Below, piece after piece: positions 55,044 to 62,590 of a DNA stretch of 64,000 nt. Within the stretch, counting starts at the first letter, position 1; every line of letters starts with the position of its first letter. The DNA is taken from the NCBI RefSeq assembly GCF_021531665.1, contig NZ_JADYUH010000002.1, positions 1 to 64,000 on the forward strand, given 5' to 3'. This DNA comes from Prevotellamassilia timonensis (GTDB taxonomy: Bacteria > Bacteroidota > Bacteroidia > Bacteroidales > Bacteroidaceae). A program made the translations under genes and the position numbers. The notes beneath the pieces were generated by a model. It was not told the DNA's origin. It made no database searches and saw nothing but the letters and a program-made list of their open reading frames with translations.

Positions 55044-56708
55044 ATGAAAATGATTAAGCATTTTGCACTTGCTCTGTCCTTAGCCATGGGCTTAGGATTT
55101 CAGTCAGTTAGTGCACAGTCTTTGTCACCTAACACGAAGTGGCATTGGAACGAGGGTACAATTGTCGTCGATAGCCCCGAGCGTGCTCCCGGTCAAACTC
55201 ATGTCCTCAATCTGACCGCTCCGAAGATTCAAACCGTTCGCGTGGCATTCGTGGGTCTCGGCATGCGTGGTCCCGGTGCTGTCAATCGTTTCTGCCACAT
55301 TCCCGGTGTGGAAATCGTGGCTCTCTGCGACTATGAAGCCGCACGTGCAGAAGGATGCCAGAAAATGCTCCGCAACGCCGGGCTGAAACCCGCAGACATC
55401 TACTCCGGCGAGAACGGTTACGTGGAACTCTGCAAGCGTCCCGACATCGACCTCGTCTATGTCGCTACCGACTGGGATCACCACTTCCCCGTGGCTAAGT
55501 GCGCCCTCGAGAATGGCAAGCACACTGCCATCGAAGTGCCCTCCGCCATGAACCTTGACCAGTGCTGGCAGCTCATCGACCTCTCTGAGAAGACTCGCAA
55601 GCACTGCATGATTCTTGAAAACTGCTGCTACGACTACTACGAACTCAACGCCCTCGCCATGACACAGGCAGGCGTCTTCGGTGAGGTTCTCCGTGCAGAA
55701 GGTGCCTACATCCACAACCTCGACGACTTCTGGGATTGGTACTGGAAGAACCCCTCTAACGACCCCGAGAAACTTGGCTGGCGCATGAAGTACAACAAGG
55801 AGAATCGTGGTGACGTCTATGCCACTCACGGTCTCGGTCCCGTCGCTCAGTGCCTTAACATTCACCGCGGTGACCGCTTCACCACCCTCGTTGCCATGGA
55901 CACCAAGTCTGTTCACGGAAAGGAATATGTCGAAAAGAAAACCGGCAAACCCTGCAACGACTTCCGCAACGGTGACCACACCACCACCCTCATGCGCACT
56001 GCGGACGGTAAGGTCGTGGAAATCCAGCACAACGTCATGAATCCCCAGCCCTATAACCGTCTCTTCAAGCTCACCGGTACGAAGGGTTATGCCACCAAAT
56101 ATCCCAGCGAAGCCATTGCACTCGACAAGAGCCAGCTCACTGCAAGCGGCGTAGAACCGCAGGTGGACAACCTCTCCAGCCACGGCTTCCTTCCCGATGC
56201 TGAATACCAGGCTCTCATGAAGAAATATGAGCACCCCATCATCAAGAAGTACGGTGAAGTCGGTCGCGAAATGGGACACGGCGGTATGGACTACATGATG
56301 GATGCCCGCATGGTTTACTGCCTCCAGAACGGTCTGCCCCTCGATATGGACGTTTACGACCTCGCTGAATGGTGCTGCCTCGCTGAACTCGGCTCTCTCT
56401 CCATGGACCACAACTGCGCTGCCGTTGAATTCCCCGACTTCACCCGTGGTCACTGGCAGGATGTGAAAGGCTTCAAGCACGCTTATGCTCCCGCAGAAGA
56501 AGAAAAAGCTGTGGAAGACAAAGCAAAAGCCTACACTGCCGCTCAGAAAGAAGCTGTTGCCAAAAACAAAGTTTGGGACCTCTACGATGCCTATAAGAAT
56601 GCCGCTGACGACAAGGCAAAGGCTAAAGCCAAGAAAGCTTATGACAAAGCCGTCGCTGCCGTGCGCGCTGCTTCTTGCAAGGCTTGCTGCCCCGGAAAGA
56701 AAAAATGA
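55044..56708 (+). CDS. GH109-type NAD-dependent glycosidase (Gfo/Idh/MocA fold)
   Basis: The 554-residue protein has a signal peptide (to about residue 25, VSAQS). A Rossmann NAD-binding domain begins with VAFVGLGMRGPGAVNRF, followed by DIDLVYVATDWDHHFPVAK, HTAIEVPSAMNLDQCW and LENCCYDYYELNALAM, and GDVYATHGLGPVAQCLNIHRGD, as in GH109 alpha-N-acetylgalactosaminidases. These remove GalNAc, for example from A-type glycans, by a redox mechanism. The last about 60 residues are an added Ala/Lys-rich helical tail ending CKACCPGKKK. It is probably monocistronic. Confidence 0.87.
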   Translation: MKMIKHFALALSLAMGLGFQSVSAQSLSPNTKWHWNEGTIVVDSPERAPGQTHVLNLTAPKIQTVRVAFVGLGMRGPGAVNRFCHIPGVEIVALCDYEAARAEGCQKMLRNAGLKPADIYSGENGYVELCKRPDIDLVYVATDWDHHFPVAKCALENGKHTAIEVPSAMNLDQCWQLIDLSEKTRKHCMILENCCYDYYELNALAMTQAGVFGEVLRAEGAYIHNLDDFWDWYWKNPSNDPEKLGWRMKYNKENRGDVYATHGLGPVAQCLNIHRGDRFTTLVAMDTKSVHGKEYVEKKTGKPCNDFRNGDHTTTLMRTADGKVVEIQHNVMNPQPYNRLFKLTGTKGYATKYPSEAIALDKSQLTASGVEPQVDNLSSHGFLPDAEYQALMKKYEHPIIKKYGEVGREMGHGGMDYMMDARMVYCLQNGLPLDMDVYDLAEWCCLAELGSLSMDHNCAAVEFPDFTRGHWQDVKGFKHAYAPAEEEKAVEDKAKAYTAAQKEAVAKNKVWDLYDAYKNAADDKAKAKAKKAYDKAVAAVRAASCKACCPGKKK

Positions 56709-56760
56709 GCATTCTTTAGTTAATTACTAAAATGGGGCACAGCCCCACTCAAAACCTTCA

Positions 56761-56810
56761 CGAGCGGCGATGAAGAAGAGACCTTTTCTTCTCTCGCCGC
56801 TCGCTTTTTG
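56761..56810 (+). terminator. Intrinsic terminator of the GH109 gene
   Basis: CGAGCGGCGA (56761-56770) pairs with TCGCCGCTCG (56794-56803), with further pairing of GAAGAAGAG and CTTCT inside, and is followed by CTTTTTGCCTTTTTC. It lies 53 bp after the gene. Confidence 0.85.
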
Positions 56811-56963
56811 CCTTTTTCTTTCTTCCATTTCTCTCGCCGCTCGTTTTTTGCCTTCTTCGTTCCCCCGTTTCTCTCGCCGCTCGCTTCTTGCCTTTTTCGT
56901 TCCCCCATTTCTCTCGCCGCTCGCTTCTTGCCTTTTTCGTTCCTCCATTTCTCTTGCCGCATC
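56787..56963 (+). repeat. 40 bp tandem repeat derived from a half terminator
   Basis: Units start at 56827, 56867, 56907 and (partial) 56947, with an incomplete unit before them. Each contains TCTCGCCGCTCG, a T-rich stretch and TTCGTTCC; TCTCGCCGCTCG is the 3' arm of the terminator at 56761. The array ends at the MATE start codon. Confidence 0.9.
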
Positions 56964-58295
56964 ATGACGACCACCTACAAATACTCGCAAATCTGGACCA
57001 TCGCCTATCCGATTCTTCTGAGCACCCTCATGGAGCAACTCATCGGCATGACCGACACCGCCTTCCTCGGAAGAGTCGGTGAGATTGAACTCGGAGCCTC
57101 CGCCTTGGGGGGCATCTTCTACGTCACCGTCTTTATGCTCGGTCTCGGTTTCAGCATCGGTGCGCAAATCTTGATGGCGCGTCGCAACGGCGAGGGAAAA
57201 TATTTACGCATCGGCAGCATTTTCTACCACAGTCTGGTCTTCCTTTTTGTGCTTGCGTTGGTGCTTTTCATTCTCACGCAGCAGTTTGCACCGCTGCTTC
57301 TGCACCAAATCATCAACTCGCCGCGTGTCTTTGAAGCCACGAACGACTATCTGAACTGGCGAATCTGCGGAATCTTCTTTGCTTTTGGCTGTGCCATGTT
57401 TCGTGCGTTCTATGTCGCCACCACGAAAACCCGTGTCCTGACGCTCAACTCCGTCATTCTCGTGGTTTCCAACATCTTTCTCAACTATTGCCTTATCTTC
57501 GGCCACCTCGGCTGCCCCGCTCTTGGCATCTCCGGCGCCGCCATCGGTAGCACCTTGGCGGCTCTCGTCTCCTTGCTTTTCTTCATCGTCCACACCTTCA
57601 CGAAAGTGGATTGCGCACGCTACGGTCTGAACCGTCTCCCCCACTTTCGTTTTTCTGTGTTGCGCAAACTCTTGAACATCAGCATCTGGACGATGCTTCA
57701 GAACTTCCTCTCGCTTGCCACTTGGTTCTTCTTCTTTCTTGCCGTGGAGCATCTTGGCGAACAGGACCTTGCTGCCACCAACGTCATTCGCAACCTTTCT
57801 TCCATTTCCTTCATGACCGTCATCGCTTTTGCGACCACTTCCGGCACGCTGGTCAGTAATCTGATGGGGCAGGGGAGAGTGGATGAAGTCTTTCCTCTGA
57901 TTCGGAAAATCATTCGTCTGACTTTTCTCATTCTTGTCCCCTTCCTGCTCGTCGAAGCCCTCTTCCCCGAACTTTTCATGGGCATCTTCACAGACAATGT
58001 GACGCTTTTGGAGGTCGGAAGACCGGCGCTCTATGTCATGCTCTCCTCCTACGTTTTCACCATCCCGGGGCAGATTCTTTTTCACACCGTCAGCGGTACC
58101 GGCAACACCAAGCGCTCGTTGCAGATTGAGTTCCTCTCACTTTTTATCTATTGCATCTACATTGCCGTTGCGCTTTTCCAATGCCGCCTCTCTTTGTCGT
58201 GGGGGTGGGCGAGTGAGCATATCTATCATTTCATGGCTTTCACCCTTTGCGCCCTCTATCTTCGTCGCGGCACCTGGCGCACCACAAGAATTTAG
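56964..58295 (+). CDS. MATE-family multidrug/toxin exporter
   Basis: The 443-residue membrane protein has 12 predicted helices. The start MTTTYKYSQIWTIAYPILLS and the following MEQLIGMTDTAFLGRVGEIELGA match MATE exporters, which use sodium or protons to expel cationic drugs or metabolites. The ATG at 56964 is chosen; the longer frame upstream translates the 40 bp repeats. No obvious promoter lies in the repeat, so it may be read through from GH109 or use a site within the array. Confidence 0.92.
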   Translation: MTTTYKYSQIWTIAYPILLSTLMEQLIGMTDTAFLGRVGEIELGASALGGIFYVTVFMLGLGFSIGAQILMARRNGEGKYLRIGSIFYHSLVFLFVLALVLFILTQQFAPLLLHQIINSPRVFEATNDYLNWRICGIFFAFGCAMFRAFYVATTKTRVLTLNSVILVVSNIFLNYCLIFGHLGCPALGISGAAIGSTLAALVSLLFFIVHTFTKVDCARYGLNRLPHFRFSVLRKLLNISIWTMLQNFLSLATWFFFFLAVEHLGEQDLAATNVIRNLSSISFMTVIAFATTSGTLVSNLMGQGRVDEVFPLIRKIIRLTFLILVPFLLVEALFPELFMGIFTDNVTLLEVGRPALYVMLSSYVFTIPGQILFHTVSGTGNTKRSLQIEFLSLFIYCIYIAVALFQCRLSLSWGWASEHIYHFMAFTLCALYLRRGTWRTTRI

Positions 58296-58384
58296 TGCGG
58301 CAGAAATTCCCTCTCTTTTTTCCAAATACAATTTTCCTCAAAACAGTATGTTCGCAGAAGGCATGGCGTGACTTTTCCCTTGGG

Positions 58385-59060
58385 CTTCGTCACTCCTGTG
58401 TGAGCATCTCGTCACTCCTGTGTGCGCACTTCGTCACTCCTGCGTGCGCACTTCGTCACTTACCGCGGCACGGTGGTAAACATGCCGCGGCACGGCGGCA
58501 AGTGACGGGTCGGCGGGAAAGAGTGACGGGTCGGCGGGAAAGAGTGACGAGGCGGCGCGCAGAAGTGACTTGATGCCGTAAAAATTTTAGCAGACAGCCA
58601 CGTTTTCTTCTTAGGCTTTGTCACGCTTTCCTTAGGGCGCGTCACTTACCGCTCGTCGAACGGTAAACTTACCACTCGTCGAACGGTAAACTTACCACTC
58701 GGCGAGCGGTAAACTTACCACTCGTCGAACGGTAAGTAACAAATCGGCGGGAAGGAGTGACGAGACGGCGGGAAAGAGTGACGAGGCGGCGCGCAGAAGT
58801 GACTTGATGCCGTAAAAATTTTAGCAGACAGCCACGTTTTCTTCTTAGTCTTCGTCACTCTTTCCTTAGAACTCGTTACTTACCGCCCCACGGGCGGTAA
58901 ACTTACCGTCCCACGGGCGGTAAACATGCCGCCCCTCGGGCGGTAAACATGCCGTCCCTCGGGCGGTAAGTAACGAATCGGCGCGCAGGAGTGACGAAGC
59001 GGCGGGAAAGAGTGACGAGTCGGCGGGAAAGAGTGACGGGTCGGAGCACGGGAGTGACGC
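58385..59060. repeat. Hairpin-rich repeat cluster (GTGACGAGTCGGC / TTACCG...CGGTAA)
   Basis: The cluster contains (a) four 22 bp units CTTCGTCACTCCTGTGTGCG type (58385-58463); (b) 21 bp units GTGACGGGTCGGCGGGAAAG type (about 58502-58560, 58756-58800, 58990-59045); (c) three groups of hairpins: GCCGCGGCACGGCGGC type, TTACCGCTCGTCGAACGGTA type (four), TTACCGCCCCACGGGCGGTA type (four); (d) a direct repeat of about 90 bp at 58526-58614 and 58760-58848 containing CCGTAAAAATTTTAGCAGAC. No gene was recognised. Confidence 0.85.
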
Positions 59061-59066
59061 TGCGGC

Positions 59067-59470
59067 TCCACCGCCATCTTCGCGGGCGTATAGCCTTCCA
59101 GGCTAATCTTTCCTTGCCTCCTACTATCCCCGGGCTGCAGCCCGAGGGTTAAGGAGTGTCAGAATGGTCAAGATGCAAGGCACTGAGGATGAGGGCGCAG
59201 GGAGTGTACTGAAGTACATGACCAAGCCCGAATCCGATAGCAACGCAGCAGATTGGCCATTACGACACGCCGACTTACTCACAGTATAGCCTTCTTGGCT
59301 TAGATACTTTTGCTGCACAGGTGACAATGGCAGCAAGTGCGGCTCGCGCCGCCATCTTCGCGGGCGTATAGCCCTCCAGGCTATTTCACTCTCGCCACCT
59401 GCTATCCCCGGGCGTTGCCCGGGGTTACTCACGGTATAGCCTTCCAGGCTAAGATACTTTTGCTGCACAG
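59067..59470 (-). repeat. Inverted relatives of the 165 bp repeat
   Basis: Two degenerate units contain CCATCTTCGCGGGCGTATAG, a CCAGGCTA hairpin and CCCCGGG hairpins, the reverse complement of parts of the 165 bp units at 59625-60070. The first is interrupted by the 119 bp palindromic element (59153-59271). Each later unit ends AAGATACTTTTGCTGCACAG. Confidence 0.75.
59153..59271 (-). repeat. 119 bp palindromic dispersed repeat, copy b
   Basis: This is a reverse-orientation copy of 7669-7787, with the same internal GTGTACTTCAGTACA-type hairpin and imperfect inverted ends. It interrupts GGGTTACTCACGG of a larger repeat, and TTA stands at both junctions. Confidence 0.85.
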
Positions 59471-59619
59471 GTGATAAAGGGAGAAGAGACTAAGAGACTA
59501 AAAGTCAAAGAGAGGAAGAGTCAAAGAGAGGAAGAGACAAAGAGACAAAGAGTCAAAGAGACAAAGAGTCAAAGAGACAGAGAGAGGAAGAGTCAAAGAG
59601 AGGAAGAGACGGAGGGAGG
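59471..59619 (+). repeat. Purine-rich GAGAC/AAAGAG degenerate array
   Basis: A 149 bp stretch of nearly all purines on the plus strand is made of degenerate 7-8 bp units (AAGAGAC, AAAGAGTC, AGAGGAAG). It separates the two oppositely oriented halves of the 165 bp repeat family. Confidence 0.85.
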
Positions 59620-59624
59620 ATTAT

Positions 59625-60070
59625 AGCCTGGAAGGCTGTACTGTGAGTAACCGGGGGCAACGCCCCCGGACAGCGTGCCACCCCTCAGTGTCAGCCTGGA
59701 GGGCTGTACGCCCGCGAAGATGGCGGCGGGAGTCGCAAACGGGCTGAAAGCACAACGAGCGCATAGCCCGGGGCATAGCAAGACTATCCAGCCTGGAAGG
59801 CTGTACTGTGAGTAACCGGGGGCAACGCCCCCGGACAGCGTGCCACCCCTCAGTGTCAGCCTGGAGGGCTGTACGCCCGCGAAGATGGCGTCGGGAGCCG
59901 CAAACGGGCTGAAAGCACAACGAGCGCATAGCCCGGGGGCCAGCAAGACTATCCAGCCTGGAAGGCTGTACTGCGAGTAATCGGGGGCAACGCCCCCGGA
60001 TAGTGGCAACTCCCTTAGTATCAGCCTAGAGGGTTGTATGCCCGCGAAGATGGCGGCGGGAGCCGCCGCG
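59625..60070 (+). repeat. 165 bp tandem repeat, about 2.7 units
   Basis: Units start at 59625, 59790 and 59955 (partial). Each has hairpins AGCCTGGAAGGCT, CCGGGGGCAACGCCCCCGG (8 bp stem, AAC loop), AGCCTGGAGGGCT and CGCCCGCGAAGATGGCG. The period is divisible by three and gives an open frame on the minus strand with 55-residue repeats, which is probably incidental. Confidence 0.9.
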
Positions 60071-60453
60071 CTGAAGGCGCACTCCACCTTGATGTGGTTC
60101 AGACACCATGCACCGCTTCAGACGCAAGTTTGTTTTCTGTCTATCCCGCTTCTGATGTTTGTCCCATTTACCCCATTCGTCCCATTTACCCCATTCGTTC
60201 ATTTCGCGTGATTCGTGTTCAAACAATCTTTCGTTGCATTCGTGCCCCAAAAATTAAATCAATCCGTGAACTAATGTCCCTTTCATGAAACCTTTCCTGC
60301 ACCTTGATGTTCCCCCAAAAGTCGTTGATTCCTGTTTTTGTGAGCCTTTCCAATCAACTTCCACCTCCGCCGTTTTGCTTTCAGCCCGTGAGCTGCCTCG
60401 TGGAACGAAAGAACAAAAAGATGAAATGAACCTTACATCTGTGAAAATAGTCT
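60071..60453. other. Intergenic region before pflA
   Basis: It holds a twofold 18 bp repeat (CCCATTTACCCCATTCGT, about 60162-60198) followed by TTTCGCGTGATTCGTGTTCA, a string shared with the composite elements (TTTCGCGCGTTTCGTGTTCA). No convincing gene; a short open frame at 60285-60524 lacks any family character. Confidence 0.5.
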
Positions 60454-60461
60454 TATATTTG
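60454..60461 (+). promoter_or_regulatory. Promoter -7 element of pflA
   Basis: TATATTTG matches TAnnTTTG, 60 bp before the start codon. The -33 region has CCTT instead of TTTG. Confidence 0.6.
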
Positions 60462-60520
60462 CTTCTCCTAAACCACCGGGAGCGCATTTTTGCGTTCCTC
60501 CCACGAAAAATCCTCAGGTC

Positions 60521-61258
60521 ATGAATCCCGAAATTCGCGTTCACTCCTATGAGTCCATGGGTACTTTTGACGGTCCCGGACTTCGTTATGTCGTCTTCCT
60601 CCAAGGTTGTCCCTTCCGTTGCCAATACTGCGCCAATCCCGACACCATCGATGCCGTCGGCGAAAGCAAACTCACGAATCCCGACTACATCGTGGAACAG
60701 GCTGTCTCCATGAAGCCGTTCTTCGGAAAGCGTGGCGGCATCACCTTCAGCGGCGGCGAGCCGACGGTGCAGGCAGAAGCCCTCGTGCCACTGTTCAAAC
60801 GCCTGAAGGAAGCCGGCATTCACATCTGTGTGGACAGTAACGGAGGAATATGGAACCGTCATGTCGAAGAACTCTTCCGCCTGACCGACCTTGTGCTCCT
60901 CGACGTCAAGGAAATCAATCCCGAACGCCATCAGTTCATCACGGAGCGCCCCAACACGCAGACGCTGAAAACGGCGCAGTGGTTGGAAGAGAACGAACGC
61001 CCCTTCCGCCTCCGCTACGTCCTCGTGCCTGGTCTCAGCGATTTTGAAGAAGACCTCCACGCCCTCGGTCAGCACTTCAAGGACTACAAGCAAATCGAGC
61101 GCGTCGAACTACTGCCCTATCATCGTCTCGGCGTACATAAATATGAAGCACTCGGGTGGGACTATAAGCTCAAGGACGTGAAGGAGAACACGCCGGAGCA
61201 ATTGGAGCGTGCCGGTCAGATTCTGCGAACCTATTTCCCCCAACTCGTAATCAACTGA
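60521..61258 (+). CDS. pflA: Pyruvate formate-lyase activating enzyme
   Basis: The 245-residue radical SAM enzyme installs the glycyl radical on PflB. The cluster motif is GCPFRCQYCANPD (C-x3-C-x2-C), preceded by ESMGTFDGPGLRYVVFLQ, and GGITFSGGEPTVQ (GGE motif) and LLDVKEINPERHQ follow. It normally lies next to pflB; here it is 40 kb away on the opposite strand. The regulator gene starts 5 bp downstream, so they form an operon. Confidence 0.95.
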   Translation: MNPEIRVHSYESMGTFDGPGLRYVVFLQGCPFRCQYCANPDTIDAVGESKLTNPDYIVEQAVSMKPFFGKRGGITFSGGEPTVQAEALVPLFKRLKEAGIHICVDSNGGIWNRHVEELFRLTDLVLLDVKEINPERHQFITERPNTQTLKTAQWLEENERPFRLRYVLVPGLSDFEEDLHALGQHFKDYKQIERVELLPYHRLGVHKYEALGWDYKLKDVKENTPEQLERAGQILRTYFPQLVIN

Positions 61259-61262
61259 CTCC

Positions 61263-61925
61263 ATGACGCATCCTAACGACAGCGACGCTTCCGCGGCGAG
61301 ACCTCGCATTCGTCCCGCCATCGCGTTGGTGCAGTCCGACACCTTGTCTGCCATCGGTCTCAAAAGCATCATTGAGAAGATGATGCCCGCAGCGGAGCTC
61401 AGCCTCTTTTCTTCCACCCGCGAATTGTTGGCGGAGCGTCATCCCGAGCGTTTCTATCATTTCTTCGTCTCCTCCGACCTGTTGCTTTCTGCCGCCGCCT
61501 TTTTCCTTTCCCATCGTCATCGCACGATTGTGCTTGTTCGCGGCGAGGAAACGTCCCATCTCCCGGAAGGTTTCCATCAGCTTGACGTACATCAGGGGCA
61601 GGAAGAACTTGTCAGAAGTATTGTACGCCTCGCCCACACCTCCCACTCGGCATCGGGAAAGGAGCCGGAGGCGGTGAAGATTGCCCGAGGTGCAGAGAGA
61701 GAGGGGAAGGAGATGCCGCGCTTGACGCCGCGTGAGAAGGACGTCTTGCGTGAAGTGGTCATGGGGAACATCAACAAAGTCATTGCCGACCGCCTCGGCA
61801 TCAGCCTTGCCACCGTTATCACGCACCGCAAGAACCTCACCATGAAACTCGGCACGCGCAGCGTCGCCACCCTGACGCTCTATGCCGTCACCCACGGCAT
61901 TGTGAACAGCGAGGCATTGAAGTGA
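61263..61925 (+). CDS. LuxR-type transcription regulator with atypical receiver-like domain
   Basis: The 220-residue protein has a C-terminal LuxR/FixJ helix-turn-helix (about 150-215): LTPREKDVLREVVMGNINKV and ISLATVITHRKNLTMKLGTR. The N-terminal part (about 15-110, IALVQSDTLSAIGLKSIIEK onward) resembles a response-regulator receiver but lacks the acidic pair and a clear phospho-acceptor Asp, so it may be a pseudo-receiver or bind a ligand. It starts 5 bp after pflA, suggesting control linked to fermentation or redox state (inference). No sensor kinase is nearby. Confidence 0.83.
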   Translation: MTHPNDSDASAARPRIRPAIALVQSDTLSAIGLKSIIEKMMPAAELSLFSSTRELLAERHPERFYHFFVSSDLLLSAAAFFLSHRHRTIVLVRGEETSHLPEGFHQLDVHQGQEELVRSIVRLAHTSHSASGKEPEAVKIARGAEREGKEMPRLTPREKDVLREVVMGNINKVIADRLGISLATVITHRKNLTMKLGTRSVATLTLYAVTHGIVNSEALK

Positions 61926-61949
61926 ATGCCGCGCTTTAGTAATCCTCAA

Positions 61950-62306
61950 AAAATAACCTGCATCATCTTTGAAAATCTTTTCGGTCCATATTTCCTCCCT
62001 CATCAGTCACATAGCTACGACTATGCTCCTTCTTCGGGTGAAAATCTGACCTCGAAAATGTCATTCAAATCTGACGCAACTTATTATTTTCATATTACTT
62101 AGCGGACCGCAATAACTTCCAAAGACATTTTGTAATTCTCATAAAATAACCTGCATCATCTTTGAAAATCTTTTCGGTCCATATTTCCTCCCTCATCAGT
62201 CACCTAGTTACGGCTATGCTCCTTCTTCGGGTGAAAATCTGACCTCGAAAATGTCATTCAAATCTGACGCAACTTATTATTTTCATATTACTTACCGGAC
62301 AGCAAT
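61950..62306 (+). repeat. Direct repeat, two 164 bp copies
   Basis: Nearly identical copies lie at 61950-62113 and 62143-62306, separated by 29 bp. Each starts AAAATAACCTGCATCATCTT and contains CATAGCTACGACTATG-type imperfect palindrome and CTTCTTCGGGTGAAAATCTG. The string TCAGTCACATAGC...CTATGCTCCTTC is shared with the MITE-like family. No gene. Confidence 0.92.
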
Positions 62307-62349
62307 GAAAAAGAAAGTGTGGACTACGGATTGCGCAGCCCACACTTTT
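62306..62349 (-). terminator. Terminator of the secreted protein/small protein pair
   Basis: On the minus strand AAAGTGTGG (62340-62348) pairs perfectly with CCACACTTT (62314-62322) and CTTTTTCATT follows. It lies 39 bp past the small protein's stop. Confidence 0.7.
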
Positions 62350-62387
62350 GGTATGTGTGTGTTAGGGTGTGTCAATCAGAACAAAGG

Positions 62388-62558
62388 TTAGTTTCCGCCG
62401 TTCTCCATGTGACGCCAGATGGGAGAGCGAGCAACACTCGCGTCTTCTTTATTACCTTCCGTGTTGTTCAATACCGGAGTGGTGGTGTCGGAAGCGGCAA
62501 TCATCACGCCCATTTCGAGGTCAATCAGTTCTGATGCAGGTTTGATATATCTTTTCAT
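62388..62558 (-). CDS. Small trailing protein, MKxxYxxP type (56 aa)
   Basis: The product begins MKRYIKPASELIDLEMGVMI, then AASDTTTPVLNNTEGN and a tail with ARSPIWRHMENGGN. It has the same layout as the 63-residue protein after the sialidase gene: basic start with Tyr and Pro, a hydrophobic/acidic middle with Met-Ala, a polar Asn/Gly-rich tail, and an IW near the end. It lies 32 bp downstream of another secreted protein gene. ATG at 62558; longer upstream reading overlaps the preceding gene. Function unknown. Confidence 0.75.
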   Translation of the reverse strand: MKRYIKPASELIDLEMGVMIAASDTTTPVLNNTEGNKEDASVARSPIWRHMENGGN

Positions 62559-62590
62559 TGTTTTTATGGTGTTTAAGTTCTGTTGTTTGC

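Noticed and set aside
56808-56963. N-terminal extension of the MATE protein
   Set aside because: The extension is a translation of the 40 bp repeats; the ATG at 56964 gives a normal MATE N-terminus.
59593-60087. Minus-strand protein with 55-residue repeats
   Set aside because: The frame follows from the 165 bp period. The sequence is dominated by RNA/DNA hairpins and has no protein family character.
60285-60524. 79-residue plus-strand frame before pflA
   Set aside because: It covers the pflA promoter and leader, has no signal or motif, and ends at the pflA start.
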